Origin: Steromphala cineraria
Lineage: Eukaryota > Mollusca > Gastropoda > Trochida > Trochidae
Direction of reading: 5' to 3'
NCBI GenBank assembly: GCA_916613615.1
Contig: OU744724.1
Coordinates: 44,804,662-44,868,661, forward strand
Length of the DNA stretch: 64,000 nt
The notes under the pieces were generated by a model, which was not told the DNA's origin, made no database searches, and saw nothing but the letters and a program-made list of their open reading frames with translations. Shown here in pieces: positions 11,741 to 22,796 of this stretch. The position numbers and the translations under genes were made by a program. Positions within the stretch are counted from its first letter, which is position 1; every line of letters begins with the position of its first letter.

Positions 11741-13566
11741 TTTTTAGCTCATCAGGACTGAAAGTCCAGATGGGCTTATGGCATGGCCCGTCGTCCGGCG
11801 TCCGTCCGTCCGTCCGTCGTCCGTCCGTCCGTCCGTCCGTAAACTTTTGACACTTTCGACTTCTCCTCATGAACCATACACATTAGAGAGCTGAAATTTT
11901 GTGTACAAGTACCTTAGCATATGGAGATTCTAATTTGTAACTTTGGTGACCCGGTGACCCCAAATAGGGTCACAGGGGTCACAACTTTAAAAACCTATTT
12001 TCATCTTCTTCTCCAGTTCCAGAAGGACTAGAGAGTTAAAAATGATATGTGCAGACTCCTTGGCCAATGGGGATTCTAATTTGTAACTTTGGTGACCCTG
12101 TGACCCCAAGTAGGGTCACATGGGTCACAACCTTAAATACCTATTTTCATCTTCTTCTTCAGTTCCAAAAGGAGTAGAGAGTTAAAAATTATATGTGCAG
12201 ACTCCTTGGCCAATGGAGTTTCTAATTTGTAACTTTGGTGACCCTGTGACCCCAAATAGGGTCACAGGGGTCACAACCTTAAAAACCTATTTTCATCTTC
12301 TTCTCCAGTTCTAAAAGGAGTAGAGAGTTAAAAACGATATGTGCAGACTCCTTGGCCAATGGGGATTCTAAATTGTAGATTTCGTGACCCCATGACCCCA
12401 AATAGGGTCACATGGGTCACAACCTTAAAAACCTATTTTCATCTTCTTCTCCAGTTCTAAAAGGACTAGAGAGTTAAAAATGATATGTGCAGACTCCTTG
12501 GCCAATGGGGATTCTAATTTGTAACTTTGGTGACCCGGTGACCCCAAATAGGGTCACAGGGGTCACAACCTTAAATACCTATTTTCATCTTCTTCTTCAG
12601 TTCCAAAAGGAGTAGAGAGTTAAAAATTATATGTGCAGACTCCTTGGACAATGGAGATTCTAATTTGTAACTTTGGTGACCCTGTGACCCCAAATAGGGT
12701 CACAGGGGTCACAACCTTAAAAACCTATTTTCATCTTCTTCTCCAGTACTAAAAGGACTATAGAGTTGAAAATGATATGTGCAGACTCCTTGGCCAATGG
12801 GGATTCTTAATTGTAGATTTCGTGACCCCATGACCCCAAATAGGGTCACAGGGGTCACAACCTTAAAAACCAATTCTCATCTTCTTCTCCAGTTCCAAAA
12901 AGTCTAGAGAGTTAATATTGATATGTGCAGACTCCTTGGACAATGGGGATTCTAATTTGTAACTTTGTTGACCCTGTGACCCCAAATAGGGTCACAGGGG
13001 TCACAACCTTAAAAAACTATTTTCATCTTCTTCTCAAGTTCCAAAAGGTCTAGAGAGCTGAAATTATATGTGCAGACTCCTTGGCCAATGGGGATTCTAA
13101 ATTGTAGATTTCGTGACCCCATGACTCCAAATAGGGTCACAGGGGTCACAACCTTAAAAACTTATTTTCATCATCATCTTTAGCTCCTAAAGGTCTATTG
13201 AGCTGAAAGACTGCATGTAGACTCCTTGGCCAATTGGGATTATAAACTAGGTTTTGTGACCCCATGACCCCAAATAGGGTCACAGGGGTCACAGGGGTCA
13301 CAATCTTAAAAACCTATTTTTCTCCATTAGATGACAGTCTTTGACAAATTTTTTCCCCCCTTGGATATTTTAGTGTGGACTTCTTTCACTGTCTGATATT
13401 GGCGATCTAGAAAGTGTTGAATAATAATACATTTGTTTTGTAATTTTTTTATAGGTTTTCTTGCAATAGGTAATATCAGTTTAATTTTTAGCTTATATTG
13501 CCTGTATAAAGCAAACTTGATATGATGCCTGATGAGCTACAGAGCCAATGGCTCTATTTTTTAAAG
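11741..13566 (+). repeat. Pearl-like element, copy 1: about ten ~146-bp monomers (type 1)
   Basis: The head is TTTTTAGCTCATCAGG followed by a (CCGT)n tract at about 11790-11840. The core has about ten monomers, with landmark GTGACCC near 11946, 12095, 12238, 12390, 12532, 12678, 12823, 12970, 13118 and 13260. Each holds a hairpin CCCTGTGACCC / GGGTCACAGGG with a 6-nt loop. The end is GATGAGCTACAGAGCC, AATGGCTC, then T-rich sequence (13531-13566). The ends share inverted AGCTCATC / GATGAGCT. A tandem core between a hairpin head and tail is the layout of bivalve 'pearl' repeats, which have been linked to Helentron-type transposition; assignment here is by resemblance. Confidence 0.85.
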
Positions 13567-13608
13567 AAAGATCGTCCATGAAGACATTTTATGAAATTAC
13601 GATTGCAT

Positions 13609-15608
13609 TTTTAGCTCATCTGGCCTGTAAGGCCCGATGGGCTTATGGCATGGCATGGTGTCCGGCGTCCGTCCGTCCATCCGTCCGTAAACTTTGTGGA
13701 ATTTCGACTTCTTCTCCCTAATAAGGGCCACAGGGGCCACGCCCTAAAAACCTATTTTCATCTTCTTCTCCAAAACCATACGGCCTAGAAAGCTTAAACT
13801 TTGTGTACAGAATCCTTGGCTAGTGAGGATTATAAATTGTAGCTTTAGTGGCCCTGTGACCCCTAATAAGGGCCACAGGGGCCACGCCCTAAAAACCTAC
13901 TTTCATTTTCTTCTCCAGAACCATAAGGCCTAGAAAGCTGAAACTTTGTGTACAGACTCCTTGGCTAGTGAGGATTATAAATTGTAGTTTTATTGGCCCT
14001 GTGACCCCTAATAAGGGCCACAGGGACCACACCCTAAAAACCTATTTTCATCTTCTTCTCCAAAACCATACGGCCTAGAAAGCTTAAACTTTGTGTACAG
14101 ACTCCTTGGCTAGTGAGGATTATAAATTGTAGCTTTAGTGGCCCTGTGACCCCTAATAAGGGCCACAGGGGCCACGCCCTAAAAACCTACTTTCATCTTC
14201 TTCTCCAGAACCATAAGGCATAGAAAGCTGAAACTTTGTGTACAGACTCCTTGGCTAGTGAGGATTATAAAATTGTAGCTTTAGTGGCCCTGTGACCCCT
14301 AATAAGGGCCACAGGAGCCACGCCCTAAAAACCTACTTTCATTTTCTTCTCCAGAACCATAAGGCCTAGAAAGCTTAAACTTTGTGTACAGACTCCTTGG
14401 CTAGTGAGGATTATAAATTGTAGCTTTAGTGGCCCTGTGACCCCTAATAAGGGCCACAGGGGCCACACCCTAAAAACCTATTTTCATCTTCTTCTCCAAA
14501 ACCATACGGCCTAGAAAGCTGAAACTTTGTGTATAGCCTCTTTGAAGAGTGAGGATTATAAATTGTAGCTTTGTTGGCCTTGTGACCCCTAATAAGGGCC
14601 AAAGGGGCCACACCCTAAAAAGCTATTTTCATCTTCTTCTCCAAAACCATACGGCCTAGAAAGCTTAAACTTTGTGTACAGACTCCTTGGCTAGTGAGGA
14701 TTATAAATTGTAGCTTTAGTGGCCCTGTGACCCCTAATAAGGGCCACAGGAGCCACGCCCTAAAAACCTACTTTCATTTTCTTCTCCAGAACCATAAGGC
14801 CTAGAAAGCTTAAACTTTGTGTACAGACTCCTTGGCTAGTGAGGATTATAAATTGTAGCTTTAGTGGCCCTGTGACCCCTAATAAGGGCCACAGGGGCCA
14901 CACCCTAAAAACCTATTTTCATCTTCTTCTCCAAAACCATACGGCCTAGAAAGCTGAAACTTTGTGTATAGCCTCTTTGAAGAGTGAGGATTATAAATTG
15001 TAGCTTTGGTGGCCTTGTGACCCCTAATAAGGGCCAAAGGGGCCACACCCTAAAAAGCTATTTTCATCTTCTTCTCCAAAACCATACGGCCTAGAAAGCT
15101 GAAATTATATGTGCAGACTCCTTGGCCAATGGGGATTCTAAATTGTAGATTTCGTGACCCCATGACTCCAAATAGGGTCACAGGGGTCACAACCTTAAAA
15201 ACTTATTTTCATCATCATCTTTAGCTCCTAAAGGTCTATTGAGCTGAAAGACTGCATGTAGACTCCTTGGCCAATTGGGATTATAAACTAGGTTTTGTGA
15301 CCCCATGACCCCAAATAGGGTCACAGGGGTCACAGGGGTCACAATCTTAAAAACCTATTTTTCTCAATTAGATGACAGTCTTTGACAAATTTTTTCCCCC
15401 CTTGGATATTTTAGTGTGGACTTCTTTCACTGTCTGATATTGGCGATCTAGAAAGTGTTGAATAATAATACATTTGTTTTGTAATTTTTTTATAGGTTTT
15501 CTTGCAATAGGTAATATCAGTTTAATTTTTAGCTTATATTGCCTGTATAAAGCAAACTTGATATGATGCCTGATGAGCTACAGAGCCAATGGCTCTATTT
15601 TTTAAAGA
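13609..15608 (+). repeat. Pearl-like element, copy 2: type 2 monomers fused to a type 1 tail
   Basis: The head AGCTCATC starts at 13613. Type 2 monomers of about 147 bp (CCCCTAATAAGGGCCACAGG) run to about 15085. The sequence then switches within CTAGAAAGCTGAAA (about 15098) into type 1 sequence identical in layout to 13064-13566, including the AGAGCCAATGGCTCT end. The type 1 tail plus type 2 head recurs as a block of about 2.04 kb. Confidence 0.85.
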
Positions 15609-15649
15609 AAGATCGTCCATGAAGACATTTTATGAAATTACGATTGCAT

Positions 15650-17084
15650 TTTTAGCTCATCTGGCCTGTAAGGCCCGATGGGCTTATGGCATGGCATGGT
15701 GTCCGGCGTCCGTCCGTCCATCCGTCCGTCCGTCCATCCGTCCGTAAACTTTGTGGAATTTCGACTTCTTCTCCCTAATAAGGGCCACAGGGGCCACGCC
15801 CTAAAAACCTATTTTCATCTTCTTCTCCAAAACCATACGGCCTAGAAAGCTTAAACTTTGTGTACAGAATCCTTGGCTAGTGAGGATTATAAATTGTAGC
15901 TTTAGTGGCCCTGTGACCCCTAATAAGGGCCACAGGGGCCACGCCCTAAAAACCTACTTTCATTTTCTTCTCCAGAACCATAAGGCCTAGAAAGCTGAAA
16001 CTTTGTGTATAGCCTCTTTGAAGAGTGAGGATTATAAATTGTAGCTTTGTTGGCCTTGTGACCCCTAATAAGGGCCAAAGGGGCCACACCCTAAAAAGCT
16101 ATTTTCATCTTCTTCTCCAAAACCATACGGCCTAGAAAGCTTAAACTTTGTGTACAGACTCCTTGGCTAGTGAGGATTATAAATTGTAGCTTTAGTGGCC
16201 CTGTGACCCCTAATAAGGGCCACAGGAGCCACGCCCTAAAAACCTACTTTCATTTTCTTCTCCAGAACCATAAGGCCTAGAAAGCTTAAACTTTGTGTAC
16301 AGACTCCTTGGCTAGTGAGGATTATAAATTGTAGCTTTAGTGGCCCTGTGACCCCTAATAAGGGCCACAGGGGCCACACCCTAAAAACCTATTTTCATCT
16401 TCTTCTCCAAAACCATACGGCCTAGAAAGCTGAAACTTTGTGTATAGCCTCTTTGAAGAGTGAGGATTATAAATTGTAGCTTTGGTGGCCTTGTGACCCC
16501 TAATAAGGGCCAAAGGGGCCACACCCTAAAAAGCTATTTTCATCTTCTTCTCCAAAACCATACGGCCTAGAAAGCTGAAATTATATGTGCAGACTCCTTG
16601 GCCAATGGGGATTCTAAATTGTAGATTTCGTGACCCCATGACTCCAAATAGGGTCACAGGGGTCACAACCTTAAAAACTTATTTTCATCATCATCTTTAG
16701 CTCCTAAAGGTCTATTGAGCTGAAAGACTGCATGTAGACTCCTTGGCCAATTGGGATTATAAACTAGGTTTTGTGACCCCATGACCCCAAATAGGGTCAC
16801 AGGGGTCACAGGGGTCACAATCTTAAAAACCTATTTTTCTCAATTAGATGACAGTCTTTGACAAATTTTTTCCCCCCTTGGATATTTTAGTGTGGACTTC
16901 TTTCACTGTCTGATATTGGCGATCTAGAAAGTGTTGAATAATAATACATTTGTTTTGTAATTTTTTTATAGGTTTTCTTGCAATAGGTAATATCAGTTTA
17001 ATTTTTAGCTTATATTGCCTGTATAAAGCAAACTTGATATGATGCCTGATGAGCTACAGAGCCAATGGCTCTATTTTTTAAAGA
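15650..17084 (+). repeat. Pearl-like element, copy 3 (shortened duplicate of copy 2)
   Basis: The head AGCTCATC starts at 15654 and the end hairpin is near 17048-17075. It has the same type 2 to type 1 junction as copy 2 (at about 16575) but is about 565 bp shorter, close to four monomers. Its CCGT tract has an extra CCGTCCGTCCATCCGT unit that copy 2 lacks and copy 4 shares. Confidence 0.85.
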
Positions 17085-17125
17085 AAGATCGTCCATGAAG
17101 ACATTTTATGAAATTACGATTGCAT

Positions 17126-17946
17126 TTTTAGCTCATCTGGCCTGTAAGGCCCGATGGGCTTATGGCATGGCATGGTGTCCGGCGTCCGTCCGTCCATCCG
17201 TCCGTCCGTCCATCCGTCCGTAAACTTTGTGGAATTTCGACTTCTTCTCCCTAATAAGGGCCACAGGGGCCACGCCCTAAAAACCTATTTTCATCTTCTT
17301 CTCCAAAACCATACGGCCTAGAAAGCTTAAACTTTGTGTACAGAATCCTTGGCTAGTGAGGATTATAAATTGTAGCTTTAGTGGCCCTGTGACCCCTAAT
17401 AAGGGCCACAGGGGCCACGCCCTAAAAACCTACTTTCATTTTCTTCTCCAGAACCATAAGGCCTAGAAAGCTGAAACTTTGTGTACAGACTCCTTGGCTA
17501 GTGAGGATTATAAATTGTAGTTTTATTGGCCCTGTGACCCCTAATAAGGGCCACAGGGACCACACCCTAAAAACCTATTTTCATCTTCTTCTCCAAAACC
17601 ATACGGCCTAGAAAGCTTAAACTTTGTGTACAGACTCCTTGGCTAGTGAGGATTATAAATTGTAGCTTTAGTGGCCCTGTGACCCCTAATAAGGGCCACA
17701 GATGCCATGCCTTAAAAACCTATGTTGTCCCTAATAAAGGCAACAGGAACGTCCTTCAAATCTATTTTCATCTTCTTCTCCTGAAGTATAAGGCCTAGAA
17801 AACTGAAACTTGTCGCCTATATACTTAATTTTATGATTGGTGCCCCTGTGGCCTTTACAAAGGGGAAATCACATTGGCCACACTCTACAGCATAATTGAT
17901 GATGTAGCCTGATGAGCTACAGAGCCAATGGCTCTATTTTTAATGG
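17126..17946 (+). repeat. Pearl-like element, copy 4, ending the array with a diverged tail
   Basis: The head AGCTCATC starts at 17130. About four type 2 monomers run to 17700, followed by a diverged segment (17710-17910) and the family end GATGAGCTACAGAGCC at 17911. The expanded CCGT tract matches copy 3. Confidence 0.82.
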
Positions 17947-18188
17947 TACTGAAAGATCATAAGTTTGGCTGTATTGCCCAAACTAGGCAATAGACAATGG
18001 GTTTCAGACATCAAAAATAACATTTGTGTTACCAACTTGATTTCCACACATAAAATCATCTCTTATCTTACATAATAAGGAAGTAACAGGTCGTTGAAAT
18101 GGCATCCCTTTTTCAACAGTTATTGTCAATTATTGTCAAAATGGCTTGAATCATACGATTTTGGAATAATCTTTGGATTCTTTTGGGT

Positions 18189-18477
18189 TCAATCTGTTAA
18201 TCTGTTGGTACTGATTAATCGGTTATGTCGATGTTGACGTGTCAACGTTAACGTTGGGCCACAATAAGGTCGACGGGCCCGAATCCCTGCTGCTCTTAAC
18301 CTCCTTCTGACGGTTGAATGACTAAGCACCCTCCCGAGAGCCGTAGACGCCCATTCTGCAACTGTCAGGAATCGATTTCGGAGATGGAGAATTTTTAAGG
18401 ATCGGTCTTCCCGACGTGACGTCACACGTGGTCTACCTGTACGCGATCTACCTAATGTTGTTCCCGTGCCCCTAGTT
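18189..18477 (-). pseudogene. Tc1/mariner-type transposase, N-terminal HTH fragment
   Basis: The minus strand reads GRSRTGRPRVTSRREDRSL, then RNRFLTVAEWAS, VLSHSTVRRRLRAAGIRARR and TLTLTRQHRHNRL. This is the GRPR-type linker between the two DNA-binding helices plus the second helix-turn-helix of Tc1-like transposases. The frame then leaves the family (ISTNRLTD, stop at 18189). The whole catalytic DDE domain and the inverted repeats are missing, so it is a dead fragment. Confidence 0.87.
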
Positions 18478-18639
18478 TAACGTTTCAACAAAAGTCATGA
18501 AAATCACGTACCTAATCAATTTCTGAGATGAACAACTGAAATGTTACGTTTTGGCGACCTGTTTCCATAAAACTTAACATTTAGCTAAAGTAAATTAAGA
18601 ATATATTTTAAAAATTCTAAAAATGGATAGCTTCTTTTG

Positions 18640-19482
18640 GGGTTTAGTGTAAATGCCAGTAAGATAAAGATAATTGTATTTGGTTCTGGGACTGCGGTTA
18701 ATTATAAAAAGTCGTTCTCACTATATGATAAGAAAATTGAAATTGTAAACACCTATAAATACTAAGGAACGTTGCTGCATAGAAATGGTCGCATGAATTT
18801 TGCGGTTGAATACATATATAGCTGATCTGATCTGATTGTATGGATGCGAAGTATGGGGACATGAGAATACTGAAATAATAGAAGGAGTACACCTCAAATT
18901 TCTTAAGTAAACTATCGGTTTGAGGTTCAATACACCAAATTTTATGATGTATTGAAGGTAGAGAACCTATTCATTTTCAAATTTCGAAATGATGTATTAC
19001 ATACTGGTGTAAATTGTTATTTTCACTATCAAATAATAAGATAGCAGCTTTTATCCTTCAATATATTACCAATGAAAACAAATGCTCATTGATTACACCT
19101 GGCTAAATCATATCAAACACATTCTTTGTAATTGCGGACTACCGGATGTTTTTGATAACCCTCATCTCTACTCAAAACCATGGATAGTTTCTAATGTTGA
19201 TCATGTTTTAAAAGACCAATTCCTTCAATCATCGAAAGCGATATTAACAATTCTTCAAAAGGAGTTTATTACAAAATTCTGAAACCCTCACCCAAATTCG
19301 AACAATACCTACTCCTACCGGAAGAAATTTCTAGACCTATTTTGAAGTTCAGAACTTGAAACCATAAACTTCCAAACCGACATATGGCAAAATATCCCGA
19401 GAGAGCAAAGACTTTGCAATTTATGCGATTCACATGTGATTAGAGATGAGTTTCATTATATTAATAAATGTCATTATCTTAC
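18640..19482 (+). pseudogene. Decayed non-LTR retrotransposon, 3' part
   Basis: Broken reading frames parallel the element at 1-1428. SVNASKIKIIVFGSG matches LNVNIAKIKIIIFG. KKIEIVNTYKY matches KPIEIVDNYTY. GCEVWGHENTEIIE, NHIKHILCNCGLPDVFDNPH and the LCNLC...RDEFHYINKC tail also match in order. Several stops and frameshifts interrupt it (for example TAA after NTYKY). Same family, opposite strand, no longer coding. Confidence 0.85.
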
Positions 19483-19662
19483 CTTACAGTAAAATACTCG
19501 CTTTTGATTGGTCTTTAGCCGGGGTTCTCAAACTCTTGTAAACCTCCAGGCGGGATACACATTTTAGGTCTATTTGCCGAACTGTCTAGCATTTGCCGAA
19601 CATAGCAGTATATTCCACGCACGGTTGTAGAGGGTTCGCTGTAAGTACGTTATGGTAGTAAA

Positions 19663-20100
19663 CATCCTGCTACATCAGCGTATATGTCTCCGCTAACGCT
19701 ACAACCTATCCCCTGATATCCTCCTATGGTCTTCGCTCGTATCGCTGACGGGTGGTTACTCAGCGCTATTTATAGCCTATCTGTTTTCAGTCAAACTATT
19801 TCGAACTCCATACACTGTTGTCTAGTGATGTGCACGTGGAAATCTAAGAGCGCGTGATATGGAGCTTAGCGGGAGACTGCAGTGGGAATCAGATTTATTA
19901 TCTAATAGCACTCCTATTGGTTAATTTGAATCACGAGGTGAGCACGCGGAACGAAGCCAAGAAACTAGTTTGCCGCTATCGCTGAAAGGGCATCATTTGA
20001 TTGGCTTGCTATATATAGCGATACGACAGAAGACCATAGGCGGATATCAGGGGATAGGTTGTAGCGTTAGCGGAGACATATACGCTGATTTAGCAGGATG
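19663..20100. mobile_element. MITE with ~85-bp TIRs and 9-bp TSD (Mutator-like)
   Basis: TIRs 19663-19747 and 20016-20100 match at about 81 of 85 positions; both start CATCCTGCTA when read inwards. The element is flanked by the direct repeat GGTAGTAAA at 19654-19662 and 20101-20109. A 9-bp duplication with long TIRs is characteristic of the Mutator superfamily. No transposase frame lies in the 438 bp, so it is non-autonomous. Similarity resumes beyond the TIR after a 21-nt insertion in the left arm. Confidence 0.9.
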
Positions 20101-20308
20101 GGTAGTAAATGGCTGTTTATTGTTCATATTTTAATGTTAATTAAAGTATTTATGATGGAAATTGATGTGTTTCGTTGTGTATTGTCTGGTAGCACGACGA
20201 TACAATGGAATTGACAAGTAGATCTACTGAAAACACTTGTTGTATATTGCCTTTGAATTTTAAAATTCTCAATAAATAAAAAGAAAACCTGTTCGGTAAG
20301 ATAAATTC

Positions 20309-20414
20309 GTTGTCAGACCACACCTCGGGGTAGATGAAATTTTGTATCCCGCAAAAGTGTCCTTGTAGACCTCGCCTGCAAAATTTCATCTACCCCTCGG
20401 CGCTGTCTGACAAC
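20309..20414. repeat. Foldback repeat, 36-bp imperfect arms
   Basis: Arms 20309-20344 (GTTGTCAGAC ... GGGGTAGATGAAATTTTG) and 20379-20414 are inverted copies with about five mismatches around a 34-nt loop. Confidence 0.8.
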
Positions 20415-20669
20415 TTATATTACTTTACAGACCTTCGTAAGCCATGATTTCATGAATACTATCAATACTGGCCAAGTATGTTAAAGTTTCGTCAACTTTT
20501 CAATTGTAGAATTTCTACTCTCGAAAAACTATCAAAGTTCATAAAGATTGTTTGTAGCAACTATTGATTGTTATATCTAATGAATGCAGTCACCTTGCTG
20601 TAAATTTTTGTTGTATTATTTGTTTACTCATGCACCATCAGTTTTGAGTAATAAACGAGTGATGACATA

Positions 20670-20940
20670 CGGGTCAAGGGGCCACGCCCTAAAACCCTAT
20701 TTTCGACTTCTTCTCCAGAACCAAATAGAAAGCCGAAATCTTGTGTACAGACTCCCTGACTTGTGAGGATTATGATTTATAGTTTTGGTGACCCTGTGGT
20801 CGCTAAAAGGGGCCAAAAGGGCTATGCCCTTAAAACCTATTTTCGTCTTTTTCTCGAAGATAAAAAAAACATAGAAAGTTGAAATCTTGTGTTTAGACTC
20901 CTTTACCAGAGAATATAGAAATGTATAGCTTTGACGTTGG
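20670..20940 (+). repeat. Diverged pearl-like monomers (two units)
   Basis: Two degraded copies of the type 2 monomer: GGGGCCACGCCCTAAAA, TTCTTCTCCAGAACC, CTTGTGTACAGACTCC, then a second unit with CCCTTAAAACCTATTTTCG. No head or tail. Confidence 0.75.
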
Positions 20941-22780
20941 AAAGCCAACGTACAAGGTTAACCACTTTAAATAGCTGCTGTACATCAATCAGCTTAATAT
21001 TTCTCATCATCTACTGCTATTACAGGACTGAAATCCAATCTCATCATTATCTTTTTAAAAGAAGATTATATACATGATAAGACAACGTTACATATGCGAA
21101 TCTTTGAAATGTAAAAGTTTCATCTACTTCAAAATGAGGGCACCTACTAGAAAAAAAACGTATATTGAATAAAAACCAAAACAACGCCGGGTAGAAGGAA
21201 TTACCACGCGACTTATATCCAATACGGTATAAGGAAGAAAGGTTAAATGATCATCCGAGCAGTTCTTTAGTGTTGGTTCTCTCTCGCAAGATGTACTTGT
21301 GACAACTAGTATGATTATTAGATTTGTTATGTCTTACGGGAACAATCTAAAGTGAGTTGTTATCAGACCCACACATGTTATTCGATATCGTATATTATTT
21401 TCAACTCGGATATTGTCATGCTTGATATAGGAAGGTGCGAAAGTAGGTCACTGGGACAACCGAAATGTATATATCTCGCCGCTTTGACACATTGAGGTAA
21501 GTTGTTTTCGCTCTTCTTTTTGCATAATACGTATATTTATTAAAATATCCCATGTACCTCATGTTATGACTCGTGAAGTGTTGTTTATAGCTCTGACGAA
21601 TCTACAAATTGTTCCCAATATTAGATATTAAGTTTCACATATTTCGGTAGCATATGTTCAGAACCTTCTTACTTTCACGACACAGAAGGCTTGTATTGTC
21701 TTGTAGTCTCCTCTTTATAGAATTGGCTGAACTAAACTGTACAACACTTTAATATTAATGTGAACTGAAGTTGTCACGGTCTGATATCAATGACCTGTTC
21801 GCATCAGTTGATATGAGGGTCTATATATATGGTGGTTTATTGTTGCTAGCGTTTTTACATATTACTTTTTAAAGATTCTGTAAGATGAAATTCCAAAACT
21901 TTATCATAAACAGTAAACCTACTGTATAACTGTCAAGCAGAAGGAGGACGTGGAAGATTTTCCTAGCTATTAACCAATCTAGTTAGAGGCTACGTACATT
22001 ATATATAGGTATGTCTTTACCGAAAGCAAATTGAAATATGACACTTTTATTTAAGGCATAGTATCCATCTTAATCTATATCATAAACAATAACAATTGCA
22101 TTTAACAAATAAGAAATCTACAGTTCAGTTCTGGCCTGTTTCGTTGAACAACGAATACTTACATTTAATATGAGCTATCGTGACATAAATAGCTAGTAAT
22201 TTCTCTTTCAAATAAAATCAAATATTCACCTCATATTCAACTGTTAATAAGCTTTTTCGAAAGTAGTCTCTACTCGCCATATTGAATGGCGAGATATAAA
22301 TAGATACTGATTATAACATAAAAGGAAAATAGCATGCGCAACTTCATTCAAGTCGAGACAAGCTACGCAACAGCAAGGGTGAGAGGTTTAACGGGTGCAA
22401 AAATACGGTATCTACTACTTTATCTCTTTATATCCATATTTCTTCAATAAATTCAATTTTAGATTCATTTCTGTTCACAGAATTCATGATTACAACAAAA
22501 GTACCAAACACAAAACAGGGTATTTCAGCAACTTGTCTTTGTATTTAGTTTGCACACGGAGTGATCAGTGTAATAAAAATCATCATTTCATAATCAAGAT
22601 CATGGGCGCTAACTGAAGTATCACCTAAATTCAATGTTTCCGGGTTCCAGTTCTTCCGGGTTCACTTGATGAGCGAACACCCTACCGATCGACCTACCTT
22701 CTCGATATTGATTTGTTTGAGTATAAAGATACATTGTACTGTATTGACATGTTGATCTACTGATATATATATTCACATTA
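20941..22780. other. Upstream flank of the SLFN gene
   Basis: No coding exon recognised. A strong donor-like GAG|GTAAGTTG at 21494-21501 could end a non-coding first exon, since the exon carrying the SLFN-gene ATG begins at an acceptor (22783/22784). A weak tRNA-like head on the minus strand at about 22640-22705 may be SINE debris. Confidence 0.35.
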
Positions 22781-22796
22781 CAGGTGAACTCTCACA

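Noticed and set aside
11941..17700. Regular repeats considered as a CRISPR array
   Set aside because: Repeats are continuous ~146-bp monomers without unique spacers, in a eukaryotic genome.
22640..22705. Possible tRNA-derived SINE head on the minus strand
   Set aside because: Only a weak A-box-like stretch; no convincing B box or tail.
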